A stretch of DNA of 64,000 bases from NCBI GenBank assembly GCA_013397795.1, contig VZTJ01005306.1, positions 208,932 to 272,931 on the forward strand, written 5' to 3'. Numbering within the stretch: the first letter of the stretch is position 1; every line of letters begins with the position of its first letter. The translations under genes were made by a program, and so were the position numbers. Shown in pieces: positions 1 through 13,145 of the stretch. Origin of the DNA: Orthonyx spaldingii (Eukaryota > Chordata > Aves > Passeriformes > Orthonychidae). Under the pieces are notes generated by a model. It was not told the DNA's origin. It did not search any database and was given only the letters and a program-made list of their open reading frames with translations.

Positions 1-1849
1 AATATTTTTATTAACAGGAATGCAAAATAACTCTGAAAGTTATACATTAATTAAAGTTCTAATTAACTCTTCTCTAAGAGCACTCCAAGTACATAAGGAG
101 CTTAGGGTTAACATAAAGCCACATCTTAGCAGCAGGTTGAAGGATCTCCCAGACAAGTGACCCTCTTTTCTTGGAATTGGTACGTAAAATTGCTATTAAC
201 ACCACTAGACTTCCAGAATTATCCAAAAGGTGTGAGTTATATATGCAACAGTTTGCTCAGAAAAATAGGATTTCTCTGAAGGAGTTTTCATATATCTTCC
301 TATCCAATTTTTTTATGCATAGCTGATGACTTTAATGGAAACATTATCTTTCTATTCCCCTTATTATAAAAATGCAAATGAAATACATTTTCCAAATACG
401 TAGAAGATCTTCAGAGCTATAAAGCTGATACTTCTACACTGTTTTGTATCACCTCTATTATCTAGAAGGAAAATTTAGAAATAAATGAAGCTATAACAGA
501 GTAGGTCATTCTGTTGGACCAAAACAAGCAATTTTAATGACATGTTTTCACTTAGTTTAAAAAAAGTAGCTTGCACTAAATAGAAACTGAAAGCTGATAA
601 AAACCCCCACCATATCTCGTGTCTAAATAACCCATATTTCTTACAGAAAATCCTACCAGTTTCCTTACTTATACAGCTGGAATATTCATAGAATTTATAT
701 ATTTAGTATTTTTACAAAGTCAGAAACTATGCCTATGCTGGAATATGGTGTAGAGCTGCAGGAAAGATATTTATAAGGTTTAATTTTAAAACCAAATTTT
801 ACCTGCAGGAATATGAAACAGAATTCTCATTTCTAAATCTACTGGTTTAAAATCCTCGGGTTATTAGCAGAGTTATGGATACACCTCCTGTAATGATGCA
901 GTTTCTCAAACAGTGGCATTCTGTTGCTATAGAAACATTGGCATCCTGTTTATTCAAACTGCTCCACATCATAATAAAACAATGTTGGAAAAATGATTAG
1001 GTAACTACACAATACACTGAACGATGAACTCTAACATCATGCTCCTTACTGAGTTTTCAATTAGATAAAAATGTGTAAAATTCTGACAATTAATCATCTT
1101 AGGTATTCTAACAAGTTGCTAGAGATACAGTGGGATTTTTTGTTTTGGGCTTGGAGTTTTTTCATTCTTTTGTATACTTCAGATTTTACAAGAATTTAAG
1201 CTTGATAACTCTCACAGGTGAACAGCAGGTAACAGCTACTCACCACACAGAACTAGGAAAGCAGAACTTCATTTGGGGGTTAGGGGGGAAAATCAGCACT
1301 ATACATGTTTGTCAATTTCCATCCTCTCATAATAGTTCTCAATCTTCAAATCCTCTTCATAAATTAAAGGATTATCTAACCTAGAAGAAGGCAATCCCAT
1401 GAAGGCCTGAAAGCAATTATTATAGTGTTGCCAATCAAGTAATGGAATCATAGAACCAATGAAGAGGCGTCATGCAAGCTATAAGCAGGAGACAGAGTAA
1501 AAAGAAGTCGGTGTCTAGGCTGGGATATGGAACAGGATATACAAGTTCAGAAATGGCCAAGCATACTGTTTAAAGACAACCAGCAGGACTACAACCACTT
1601 CAGGCAAAAAAGAGCACTTGAAAGCACACTTCACACATGAAAATATTCAACTAAGCAAGAGAACAAAAGACATATGACTGAAGCTAATCTTTAAGAGAAA
1701 ACACATTACCATGTAGAAAGAACAGATTAAGTTTATATAATGAAAGCAACAGTACAAGGTTGAGCTGCTAAACAGCTTTATCATCACTGTATCATGTTAA
1801 ATTTTTTATTTACCAGGCTGCAGCAGATAAGGAAAGCTGAATGAAAAAT

Positions 1850-2305
1850 TCGAATCACTGAGCGGCTAGACAAAGCTAAACATGTAAATGTTGTCTACCT
1901 AGAATTTTGTAAAGACTTTGATATCACTTCCCAGAGCATTATCCTGCAGGAACTTGCTGCTCATGGCTAAGACGGGTGCACTATCCTCGGAGTACACACT
2001 GGCTGGGTGGCCAGGCCCAGAGAGTAATGGTGAATGGAGTCACAACCAAAGAGTGGCAGGTGACTAGTGTGGTTCCCCAGGGTTCAGTATTGGGGCCAGT
2101 CCTGTTTAATGTCTTTCTTTATCCAGGATCTGGATGAGGGGATGCAGTGCACTCTCATTCAGTTTACAGATGTTGCCAAGCTGGACAGGAGTGTTGATCT
2201 GCTGGAGAACTGGAAGGCTCCACAGAGGGATCTGGACAGGCTGGACCAATGGCCCGAGGCCAATGGAACATGGTTCAACACGGTGAAGTTCCAGGTCACT
2301 TTTCA
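1850..2305 (+). mobile_element. CR1 LINE fragment, reverse-transcriptase region
   Basis: Broken translation on the plus strand matches the CR1 ORF2 reverse transcriptase. It runs from a degenerate 'VVYLDFxKAFD'-like segment near 1890, through the PQGSVLGPVLFN-type motif near 2080-2110, to the QRDLDRL..W stretch near 2225-2255. The catalytic FADD-type motif is altered to FTDV near 2160, and frames are broken, so it is dead. The 3' UTR is absent. It lies antisense to SMAP1. Confidence 0.85.
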
Positions 2306-3593
2306 GACCAGAAGACTTGCAGTCATTTACTTTTTAGCAATTCTTGAATCTCTTTCCATTGTTTGTGTTTTGTCACTTGTTTTTAGAAAGACAATACAGC
2401 AAAAATAACCATTTTGCATAATGAAATTCAATACTGTCTTTAAAGCATCTGGTACGTTCAGTGCTGAGCAAGAAACTACACACACATGCAATAGTACTGT
2501 AAGACTTCAGTTTCACCTGCACTTTGTGAGAAACCCTTTGGTGCACAAAAAAATTGTAAGATCAGAAAAGAAAGAATCTGCAGATTTACAGTACTAGTCC
2601 AGTTCCCTGCCCTTTTTACACATGAATGTGTTACCTGTCCCCATTTTCCTCCCTAAAACATTTCTGTATTATCTATTAAGTTATTACTTAGTAGTGGCAC
2701 TACCCAAATAAATGCATAATAAGTTAACAGCTCATGTAATACCAACAATACAGACAGTAGTTAGCTCAATGTCTTGATGCAGTCTGTTGACCAAACTACT
2801 ATTTCAAGTAAAAAAGGAAGCTTTAAACAAGACATAAATGAAGTTATCAAAAAACATAACATAAAAAATTTCAGCATGATTTTAGTTTAGTTTGTACTAA
2901 CATGTTTCTGATGGTACATAACAGTCATACAAACACTACTGGCCATTAAGGTGTAGGTACTAAATAAAGTTTTCACCTGCTTTTATTTGTAGTTTTTCCA
3001 AAATCCTGTGTTGATGTAATGCATGTCATTATTTAGCCTTTTATTAAAAAGGATTCAAGTTGAAGCTTTATAAACCTAGACTAAGCTTCCATTTAAATAT
3101 GAAATACAGGGTGCTATCATGCAGAAGATTCAAGACATTAAAAAATGAGTGCGTTATCAAACCATTTAGGAAGTTCGCAGCTGAACCAGATACAAAAGTG
3201 CCCTCGAGTGGCCAGTTTATACACACACAATGTGCAGGGAAATAACCTACATGAAGAGGACTATTCTGCTTTCATTTGTCAGGTTTTAAGTTCAGCTGCT
3301 ACATATATTTTTCTTATTTCAGCAGACTTTTGACTTTATTACTATATATCTCCAATGAATGTTGACAACACTAAAATCAGTAATTTATCCTAAAGCAGTA
3401 GCAATTATAGACTGCTACTATATGGATCTAAACATAAAATCAATTGCTTGACATTTTTTATAGAGGCTTATTCTTGAAATATTGAAAGGAGTATAAGAAT
3501 ACTAATGTACTATTAATAACACTTATCCATGAATTTCTGGAAGTTCTTTAGGCTAACTGGTAAGGCATTTTTTAAATTACTAAAATGTCTCCC

Positions 3594-4164
3594 TGTGCTG
3601 GTTTTGGTTGGGGTGGAGTTAATTTTCTTCACAGTGGCTAGTATAGCGCTGTGTTTTGGATTTGTGCTGAATGCAGGGTTGATTAAATATAGAGGTGTTT
3701 TTGGTATTGCTGAGCAGAGCTTACACAGAGCCAAGGCTTTTCTGCTTTTTGTACAGCCACGCTGGCGAGAAAATTGGGGCTGCACGGGAGGCTGGGAGGC
3801 GACACAGCTGGGACAGGTGACCCAAACTGACCAAAGGGGTATTCCAGACTGTGTGACAGCATTCTCAGTATATAAAGTAAGGGGAGCAAGGGGGACATTT
3901 GGAGTGATGCCATTTGTCTTCCCAAGTCACTGTTACATGTGATGGGGTCCTGGAGATGGCTGAACACCTGCCTGCCCTTGGTGAATTAATTCCTTGTTTA
4001 GCTTTGCTTGTGCACATGGCTATTGTTTTCCCTATTAAACTGTCTTTATCTCAACCAACAAGTTTTCTGGCATTTACCATTTTCAATTCTGTTCCCAATC
4101 CTGCTGATGGCAGTGAGCAAGCACCTGCGTAGCACTTGGCTGCTGACTGGGGTGAAACCACAAC
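3594..4164 (+). mobile_element. Solo LTR of an avian endogenous retrovirus
   Basis: About 571 bp beginning TGTGCTGG and ending close to a CCACAACG terminus (a decayed ...CA end). Internal landmarks in order are a TATATAAA box at 3869-3876 and an ATTAAA poly(A) signal at 4034-4039. The flanks (CTCCC left, TTCCC right) could be a 5-bp target-site duplication with one mismatch. No internal retroviral genes are attached, so this is a solo LTR. Related copies occur at 13146, 16322 and 23602. The family looks like a songbird ERV LTR; the exact family name is unverified. Confidence 0.8.
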
Positions 4165-5059
4165 GTTCCCCCATTCAATGTTGTAACACTGGACACCCAT
4201 AAGAAAGGTTCAGAGTCCCAAGTTTCACAAAACAGAGCAGTAGCTGGCTATGAAAGAAGCCAGTACTGCTCTTCTGTCAATATCGTGAACGCACTCAGCA
4301 CTCCTCCCTCTTTTCAGAGTTACCATCCTAATTACAGGAATAGGTGAAGCTTATGCACAAGCCAGATGTAGTTCTGAGCATGTGCAGAGCGATCGACATT
4401 CATAACATTTACATCAAACAGAGATGCAATTACACACTGTTCTGGGAAATACAGATATATTTCATAAACTTAGAACAAAATATTTTTTTCCAACTCTAAC
4501 CAAGAACATCCACACCTACTGTTACCCACTTTTTTTTTAGAGTATTTATCTTCTCCTTTTGATAACCTCTTTGAGATATTTACAGTGAGTCACCATGGCT
4601 TAGTTAAATGTTTACACTGGATAAACAAAACAGATGCTTTTAATCTCTTACTGAATTGCCCTCCATTTCTCCTGTCCAGCCTAACCACAGTTTTCTGCAT
4701 TTCCTCCAGGGGAAATTATCTTTAGTGAGAATTTCCCAGCACTTCAGAACAGTACCTTCTTTTCCCCTAAGTGGCTTGCTCTGCTGTATGCAAGTTCATT
4801 TACATTTTCATGATCCATGTTAAACTGGCAAGGTAGTCACTAGAGCTTTCATCTTTGACAAAGTTTTGCTTAGTTGGACATAGCAATTTGTAGCTATGTG
4901 GTCCATCTGTCTGTAGTACTCCTCAAAATATTTATGGAAGTGGGGAATACAAGACCCTGCATGTAGGACCTACTGCGAATGCAGCTGGCATACTGGAAAT
5001 CCAGTCTGGCTTCTCCAACTCCTTCATTATTCCACTGTTTGACAAAGTGGTGTTGAAGG

Positions 5060-5872
5060 GCAGTCACTAGTGGTACACCCAGGCATTGATACTGGGGCAA
5101 ACACTATTTAACTTCTTCAGTAATAACCCATGCAGTGGGACAGAGTACAGGTTTGCAAAGGGTACAAACAGAGGAGGAATGGTTCATGCACTGTATAGGT
5201 GTACTGCCATTCAGAGCATCACTGACAGGATGGGCCACAAGGAACCATGTGATATTGGAAGAAAAGGGTCAAGTCTTGCACGTGGGGAGGAATAACTCCC
5301 TGCACCACTATGGGTTCAGTATCAAGTGGCTGGAAAGGAGATTTGCAGAAAAGGACCTGGAGCTCCTGGCGGACAAGCTGAACACAAGCTTGCATCATGG
5401 CCTGTTCTGCGGTCACAAGTACAAGAGACATGGGCACATTGAAGCAAGCCCAGCAAAGGCACAAAGATGATTAAAGGACTAGAGAACCTCTCAGACAGGG
5501 TAAGGCTTCGTGAGTTCAGATTGTTTAGCCTGAGCTGCGGAGTGGGGAATGAGCAGGGAACAAAGACTAAGGCAGACAGACTGTTGCCTGTAACATCCAG
5601 AAACAGGACCAAGAGGCACTGAACAGAAATTGAAACACAGGAAACTCCACTGAAACATAAAAATAAATTTATTTCTTTTTTTACTGTGGAGGTGGTTGAA
5701 TACTGGAACAGATTGCCCAGAGAGGTCATGGAGTCTCCAGCCCTGGAGATACTCAAAACTTAAATGTACATGAGACTCAACAACCTGTTGTAATGACCCT
5801 GCTTGGAGCAGGGAGAAATGGATGATGTCCACGTGTCACTTCCAACCCTAGCTATTCTGCAAATCTCTAATT
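5060..5872 (+). mobile_element. CR1 LINE, 3' portion
   Basis: Plus-strand CR1 tail. It starts with degenerate reverse-transcriptase C-terminal text (SGTP..H.YWG near 5070-5095), continues through the 3' part of ORF2, and ends with the usual CR1 3' UTR wording (CTGGAACAGATTGCCCAGAG near 5704, then CTTCCAACCCTAGCTATTCTG near 5840). Many stops and frameshifts make it inactive. It lies antisense to SMAP1. Confidence 0.85.
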
Positions 5873-8010
5873 CAACCCATTCTAACAAAATCATCTTGAA
5901 AATAATTTACTCTCCTTTCCCTATCCCTGTCCTCAAGTCATAATTCTTGTAGGGTATTTCAGTGCTTCCTATTGATGCCTACCTTGACCAGCATATTTTA
6001 AAAACACTTCCCATCACTTGATTCCAAAGCTTTTCACAGACCACAAAAAACCCCAGTAGGCTTCCTGCACTTTTGGGAGGGATAACTCCACAACAACGAT
6101 GGAATGCTTCTGAATGCTGACTAGTATAAACTGAAATGTTCATGTGCCATGTGATACCCCAATTTGTACAACTTAAGATGCCTACCTAACATATTTCAGT
6201 GCAGTAAATGTATCACAGATTTAATTTCCTTTAAGATAACTTTCTGGAAGGTGTGCCATCACAATCTCTAAATCACATCACATTGCCAGTTGCCTAAGAT
6301 CATCCTTCTTAAATTATACACAATGTCTTAGGAAAACATGAAAAATGTAGACCCATTATTCTTTTTCATCAGTGAACTTAAGAGTTACATGAAACTTCTC
6401 CATACATAATTCACACCCTTTCTTAAATACAGAAACTTTGTTTCCTATTCTGTAAACATTGTCAGGATGTGATAACATATTCCCACTTCATGTAGTGGAA
6501 TAGATTGCACCAGTTCATAATTTTTGAGACTGAAAACAGTTGAAACCTACTTCAGCTGAATCACCACCCACCCTGAGTAAGGCAGTTTCCACATGCATTC
6601 TCCTGTATACTTATTTTTATAAAAAGCTTCAGACATTGTTTATGATGATACCTACATAGCTAACCTTTATCCTCACTCAACACAGTGATCTCACTGCTTT
6701 TCTTCATTACTTGTATGGCATTAGGGTCATTGTATTAGATAAAAACATAAACAATAGTTTAAGAAAGATTGTCTTTTTACAGGTTTTATTTTATATGAAA
6801 GAGGAGGTGCAAAGATTTTTTTTTTTAAATTTGAAAAGTATGACTGCTTCAAACTTGACTTCCTGAATCTCTGTGCAACTTTAGTAAACTTTTAACTTAG
6901 CAGCATATATATAGGCTCAAATTCAATTATTAGGGTTGTGAACCAGAAACAACTTCTTTAGTGCAGTTCTGTGTCTCAAGGAATCACCCCAACAGTTCTT
7001 ACTCAATAGCACATTCTAGACAGATTTTACTGTTTCTGGAACCTTGGTTCTAAAAATTGCACATTTGCTCTTTATTTATTGGTAAACTGTAATCATCTAC
7101 TTCAAAGTTGAAGTCCTCTAGGCCAGTAACTTTGGAAGATTCTTACTAATTCCCCAAAATCTCAAACAAGCAGAACTTGCCATTTCTTTTGGCTGCTGTG
7201 TCTAAGATCATGAGCCTCATTAACAACTATTCCTCCACATATGCAGTTGCATAGCTCTGGTATTTGGGACTCAGTACAGAGATTGCCAGTCAGGATGAAT
7301 ACTCTGTTCAGGCATTACTTTCATGCAATCCCACACCCCAGAGCAGTTCTCCACAGCTCATACTTGCTTCACTTATGTATTCCAGAAACAGATGTATCAA
7401 AAAACAAACAAACAAAACCTAACAAGACTCTGACCTTCAGTAAAGGTTCAGATTCTCAAAACTGCTTTGCCAGAGAAGCACTCACCAACTGACTGTAGCA
7501 AACGCACAGCTACAAGATTTAAGAGCAAGTGCATTATAGTGCCTGTGTTTGCCACTACAGTGCACCTCACTGCAAGCAACAGTCTGGAATTCAGCAGAAG
7601 AAGGGCTCAAAACACCCTAGGATTTTTCATCAAGGTTTATAGAGAATGAGGGAAGACCATGTTGCCAGAAATAGTAATCCTATCTTACCCCTGTAACATG
7701 AAAAAAGGTAAATAAAAAAGACTCAAACTACACTGTTAAAGAACTACCCATGAGTAAAAAACACAATATAAAGAGTCATAAACAAGCTACCTGTTGGATC
7801 ATAATGCTTTGCTGATATTAATGTAATAGACAACACAGGTAAAACGTACAGAACCTAGGAATAGTCTTCAAGAGATAGAGAAGAAAGCACTTAGCTTTTG
7901 AGTCAAAAAGTTTTCAAATTTAAAAGACACTTTAACATACATAATATTTGCTACATCTACATAGCTTTAAAAAAAAAGTGACAGAATTCTTGGTTAAAGT
8001 GTTTACTTAC

Positions 8011-8086
8011 ATTGAAGGCATTAATTGCATTTTTATCATAATACTTCTTCTTTTCATACTTATCCCTGATGAAAAATTCCACAGCT
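8011..8086 (-). CDS. SMAP1: SMAP1 exon 4 (end of ArfGAP domain and following helix)
   Basis: SMAP1 is a GTPase-activating protein for ARF6 that binds clathrin and acts in endocytosis. This 76-bp exon has an acceptor ...CTTCCAG before AGCTGTGG and a donor GTAAG at 8010-8006. It completes the Gln113 codon (CA from exon 3 plus A) and then encodes 25 residues, AVEFFIRDKYEKKKYYDKNA followed by INAFN, human positions 114-138. The KKKYYDKNA run identifies SMAP1 rather than SMAP2. The last residues, INAFN, differ from the mammalian IAITN as I recall it. The exon ends on a codon boundary, so the next exon starts in phase 0. Confidence 0.96.
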
Positions 8087-11000
8087 CTGGAAGTAGCTAG
8101 TTTAAGGAAAATATGCATTCAGATATATAGCAATATCAACCTAAAAAGCTCATTGCTTATTCAAATTAAAAAACTGCACCTGATTCATCTCATTTCATAT
8201 TTTTAAAACAGCAGAACAAACCACTCTACACAGAACAACTTCCATTGCAGTGCCCAAAATGAGCTTCTTTGTACTACACAAAATTAACCAGTTTAATCTT
8301 TCAAGAAAACAATATGAGCAAGAACGTATAAGTAACTCAGTGTTACACAGTTAGGACATTTTCACCTGGTATTTATAATCTACATGGCTGTAGTACCGAA
8401 AATACTTCAGCAGTGGTACTCATATACGGTAAATAGTTAGTTTACTATCTCAACTTGGGAAAAAATACTTTCTCTTCAGAAAAAAAGGTGAAATGTATGT
8501 ACCTGTTCTCTGATTCGCACAAGTTATACCATTTATCAAATGCTGATCACAAGCATTTCTCTGAGATCACTAAGTTCTCCATGAGAGTCTCTGGTTACAA
8601 CAAACATCCTTGTGGAAGGGGAAAAAAGCTAAAACTACTAGTGATAAAAAGATATTGAAGCAAAGATGGAAACAGCAGCAAGCATATTGATGTGGAAAAT
8701 CAGAACTGACAACTCAGTAGCTCAAATGCAAAAAGGAAAGCCAGTTGTCTTCCCCAATTATTCTCTCAGCTTCATAAAACAGCTCATCCAAAGCCGTGTG
8801 AATGCTTTAATTTTAGCAAAGCTGACTCTCTAGGATCTGAAGAATAAATTTTAACTACTTTGTCCAGCAATGTGATTATCCATTCAAAAACTGATATTGC
8901 AACTGTGGAAGCTCAGACTCATTGCCTCAAACTTCCAAAGCAATTTCTCCTCAATCAATGGAAAGATACCTTAGCTCCACATACTGTGTCCTAAGATTAA
9001 CACTGAACTCAGAGCACACAATCCCTTCATTCTGTGCATCAAATTATATTATCAAAAATCATAGTTTCAAATTGTATGCAGGTGTCACCTGAAGACAGTT
9101 TCATAAAAGTTACAAAAATCAAAACACTGCTTCCTACCTCTTTCCAAATATATATAAATTGTAAAGGGCACCTGAGCACTTTGAAGGTACAACTATCTTA
9201 GTACTAATACGGCAAAAAAATTATTCACTCTGTTGTTGAAAAAAAAACTTTTTTCAACAGGTAACTAAAGCCGCCAAAAAAAATCCTAATGATCCTTAAA
9301 GTTAGCTCCTACACTTCAGCATCCCTGCCAAGTACAAGGGAAGGAAAAAAATGCTTAGAAAGGACACTCTTGTGATTAGGAAGCAGAAATGATGAGGGAT
9401 CTTTAGCAGGAGATTTTGGGCAGATCCCACATACACATTTCTCCTGTGTCTCCACTTTACTACTTTAAAACTAGAAGTATATTGTAGTGCTACAGAAAGT
9501 TAAACACTAATATAGATGAACATATACAAAATTGATCATCACATGCAAAATATTTTCATAGTTTATCCAAAAGAATATTCAGACTAAAGGAATATTCACA
9601 ATCAGAACACTGATGACATACTCAGCTGATTTTGTAGTGATACAATGGGCACAGAAAAAAACCAAAAAACATTCATAACACAACAGCTTGTCATGAATGT
9701 CAAGTAGGTAAGTAGCTGCCAAAGTTATGGGAAAATTGAGAAATAAACCAGAAAATGTTGGTATCAGCTCTCTAGTATGCAGTTTTAATAAAGAAAACAC
9801 AGGCAATGAAATATATTCAGTTGACTAAGTCCACCAGTTAGAAGAAAAGAACTATTCAAAAGGATATGTAACTAATTCAAGGCATACAGTGTGAACAAAA
9901 GAATTATTTTGAAAGTCTAAAAATTAGACTTTTGGTCTGATCTGACAAGAAAGGCTTAAAGCATTATTGCAGCTCCTGCAGTAGCACCAGTGAATTTAAG
10001 TTAGCTGCAGTAAAAACAAAATATACATCTTCAAGATCCATTTTTGATTAAGTTTTAGTCAAAATATTTTGATCATATTGCTAAAATAAAGTTCTAGAAT
10101 ATTACAGCTGGAATACTATGGTTCTACCTGGTTCCAGTTACTTTTTTCCCATTGGGATGTATGTTTAATTCAAAAGCTACTAAAATATGAAAAAAAGGTT
10201 TCTGTTTTGCTGAAGTGGATTTTATAATGAGTCTAACCCTTAAAAAAAAAATCTACTGTCATAACGTATTAAGTGTAGTGTCTAATAAACAGAAGAACCA
10301 AAATCACCTTTGTATATAGGAAATTCAGATCAAATTACAACTAAGTCTGTTTATCCGATCCTGTACCTGGGGGAAGACTCAGCTCACTTCAGAGTAGGTG
10401 TTTAGGATCTCATTATAATTAAAGAGTTCCAATAAGATCAGGCGAAGCAAATCCTACTTATGGAGTAACCTCACTAAATCAAGAAAACATCCCAAATCTA
10501 AATTAACTCCATTATATATTCTCCTAGGGATTCAGTGAAGGTATTTCACGAGAAAAGTTATTTATTGACAGTAGACAGTGTTTCTTCCAACCCTACCCAT
10601 CCAGGTACACAGTGATAACCACACACAAATACGACTGGTGGCCATCAGAGAGGTTGGGTTTATTTATGTATTCCTGTGCTCATCACCTAGAGAAAGAAAT
10701 CCATGCTTCACTAAAGTAAGATGCAATGGCTTATTTTACTTTACCATTCAGCTCATTATTTCCTGATCAAATGCTTCTAACTTCAGCTGGCAGTTACTCA
10801 AGATAAAGACAGAATATTCAAGAGCTCTCCAGTATCACTCTAACTTCCTACATACAGGGAATTTATGAAGTCACCTCTTTTGAAAGCAAAAATAAATGGT
10901 GCTTGCCAAATCTCATTAGGAAGTAGATTTGCTATGACTGAAGTAATTTAAACCTTTTCTGAACTGTTCTCAACTTCTACTGTCATTTCTTATACAACAA

Positions 11001-11114
11001 TATCAATGAAATAAATAACATGAGCTGACAAATGTAGCAGTTCTCTGAAACAGTCATAACATCTCAATTGCATTAAAAGTCATTTCAATGTGAAAGCCAA
11101 AACAAAAAGGATAC
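8087..11114 (-). other. SMAP1: SMAP1 intron 3
   Basis: 3,028-bp intron between exons 3 and 4, with a GTATCC donor (11114-11109) and a TTCCAG acceptor (8092-8087). It holds short A-rich runs (for example near 9238-9280) but no repeat or gene that I can identify. Confidence 0.9.
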
Positions 11115-11200
11115 TGATCTGTTTGAGGTCTTCGGAAGTTCTCTGGCAGGTTAGCTTCATAGAGTAGCCTTGCTTTAGTATTTCCCATTTCCTGCATGCA
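11115..11200 (-). CDS. SMAP1: SMAP1 exon 3 (ArfGAP domain, middle helices)
   Basis: 86-bp exon. The acceptor is TTCCTTAG immediately before TGCATGCAG, and the donor is GTATCC. It encodes 28 full codons plus CA: CMQEMGNTKARLLYEANLPE then NFRRPQTD, human residues 85-112 plus two bases of Gln113. The phases match the neighbours: exon 2 ends on a codon boundary and exon 4 supplies the third base. The segment forms part of the ArfGAP fold after the zinc finger. The only visible difference from the human protein as I recall it is Glu for Asp at residue 88, a conservative change. Confidence 0.97.
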
Positions 11201-11891
11201 CTAAGGAAAAGTGGTAGAAAAGTTAGTTCATGTCTGTCCATACTTTAAACCCTGAAACATTCAGAATGCTACTAGAGTGCTTAAATGACATTACAAGGTT
11301 TTAACTTCGAGATCTCCCTGTTGCCATATGTCTTAGGAGATTTGACCACAGCGTGGGAGGGCTGCCTGCCCAGACTTGATGAAAAGCTAACAACACTGAT
11401 GCTGTTTGCAGTGTAAACTGCATCCAGGGAAACACAACCTTTGATCTCTCAGGATGGCTTGTCAGACCATGAAGACAAAGAGTAAGAAAATTTGTCTGAT
11501 GGCAGGAAAAGGCTTCAGACTGGCGCATACCTGGAAGAGTCAGTGCTTGATACACCAAAAGAACGCAACCAGGCATCACACTGTGTGAGTGCTACTGTCC
11601 TGTCCTTGACTAAAAAGGCTTACAACACTTTTTCTACACATACAACCAAGAAGTAGCTTTCAGAGTCCCCGGGGCAAGGTAGAATACCCCTACAATGATA
11701 GTGAAATGAGAGCTAAATCAATTTTTGATATGAGTTTTATGAACGTAAGCTCACTACAGTAGAAGTATGATACATGTAAAAACTAATAGGATTGCAGAAC
11801 ATTTAAGCTGGACATCATGATAAATGCAAACTGTTTCAGAAGTACTCCTGACACCCCTTCCCAATTGGAAATGTATTTGAAAATGTTTTAC
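11201..11891 (-). other. SMAP1: SMAP1 intron 2
   Basis: 691-bp intron with a GTAAAAC donor next to exon 2 and a CTTAG acceptor next to exon 3. A 92-codon minus-strand open frame at 11301-11579 is intronic and does not resemble SMAP1. No repeat was recognised. Confidence 0.9.
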
Positions 11892-12025
11892 CTGTATTTG
11901 CTCTGGCGTCCATTGATCCAAGTTGACAGACTTGACCCTTGATATATGAACCCCAAGATTTCGATGTATTCCAGCACATCTGATGCAGATAAAAACACCA
12001 GTGTTCCAAGAAGCCCATCTTGGTC
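11892..12025 (-). CDS. SMAP1: SMAP1 exon 2 (ArfGAP zinc finger and catalytic arginine)
   Basis: 134-bp exon with acceptor TTTTTAG before GACCAAG and donor GTAAAAC. The first two bases (GA) finish the Gly40 codon begun in exon 1. It then encodes 44 residues (41-84), beginning PRWASWNTGVFICIRCAGIH and continuing RNLGVHISRVKSVNLDQWTP then EQIQ. CIRC supplies the second CxxC pair of the ArfGAP C4 zinc finger; the first pair (CADC) belongs to exon 1. The Arg in GIHRNLG corresponds to Arg61, the arginine finger needed for ARF6 GTP hydrolysis. One change stands out: Thr for the expected Ile at residue 48 (ACT codon). Residue 80 is Pro, where human has Ala. Confidence 0.97.
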
Positions 12026-13145
12026 CTAAAAAGAATGGGGAAATAAATAAATTATTTTCAAAATACCATATATGGTTAAGATTTTCTCTGGCATAATTCT
12101 ATACCAACAACACAAATGAACAGGCTTGAATACAGGCTCACCAATGCTTTTCTAGAGTATCTATCACTTTTAACAAACTCCACTGTTAACAATTTTATTC
12201 ACAGATTTCTACTTCTAAATAATGTCACAAAACATGAACTAGTCAGATTTATCTAGAAAGCTGTATATTGTGTCCACCTCCCCACCTCAAAAACAACCCA
12301 ATAAACAAACTTCAGAAAGTTGGCTTACTAGCAACAACAAGATTTTTGCTTGCATCTTGAATAATCCTCATGACTATGCCTCAGATGAAACATCAACAGA
12401 AACCAGTAGAAGTCGCTCCTTTTTCTCCATTTAAAAGCTTCTTAAGACATGCATCTGTACTTAACTTGAAATTAAATGCAGGGCAATCTTATATTAATGT
12501 AACAAATCCTTTAATACCTCATACAGCACAGACTCCACAACAGTAGCGTGCAAGCTCTTAGGGAATGATTATACAGAGATTTGCAAAACCAACTGATAAA
12601 AATATCCAGCTAAGAATGGTGGAAAACTGAGTAAGTTCAGTATTCTTGATTTCTAAACTACAGTATGACTTGCCATTCACAGACAAATGGATTTTCTAAC
12701 AGAATCAGGCTGCTTTATTAACCTTACCATCGTTTCTCAACTGTGCTGGCACGCTGAGACAGTTAAAGCATGCTGGCCTGAACTATCATGGTGACATTTA
12801 GAATGTTTCACTTGAAGTTACTATTCAGTCTCTAATTAAACACATTTATATCATTTCTTTCCCAGCCTTGTTAAAAACCACTGTTAAAGGCACTACTTTG
12901 AAGTCTGTCTAGTTCTGAGCTCTGAGTTCAGAGACTAAATAATTTCCATGAGAAACAAAAAGGCATACTGAAGAGCTGGAAAACATTTCAAGCAGTTATT
13001 TTCTACTTTTGTACAGCAGATGTGCACCTAGACCACTCCTGCAATTGCAGCAGTTTGCATTTCAATATGAATATATTGCATGAACACTTTCCTGGGACCT
13101 ACAAAAGAGCTTTATGCTTCCCTCTCCTGATCTTTAGCTTAGGAC

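Larger units (their letters stand above)
1..8010 (-). other. SMAP1: SMAP1 intron 4 (partial, runs off the left edge)
   Basis: AT-rich sequence downstream of exon 4 on the minus strand. I looked for the next SMAP1 exon (the lysine/glutamate-rich segment after the ArfGAP domain) and did not see it, so it should lie beyond the left edge. The stretch contains two CR1 fragments and one LTR, listed separately. The remainder (1-1849, 2306-3593, 4165-5059, 5873-8010) shows no gene, RNA gene or recognisable repeat beyond short A or T runs. Confidence 0.75.

Noticed and set aside
3529..3942. 137-codon plus-strand frame
   Set aside because: It coincides with the 5' half of the solo LTR at 3594 and starts outside it; LTRs of this type are non-coding.
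5322..5832. Overlapping minus-strand frames of 144 and 113 codons
   Set aside because: They are antisense shadows of the CR1 at 5060-5872.
11301..11579. 92-codon minus-strand frame in SMAP1 intron 2
   Set aside because: It lies between two well-defined SMAP1 exons, has no SMAP1 similarity, and including it would break the exon phases.
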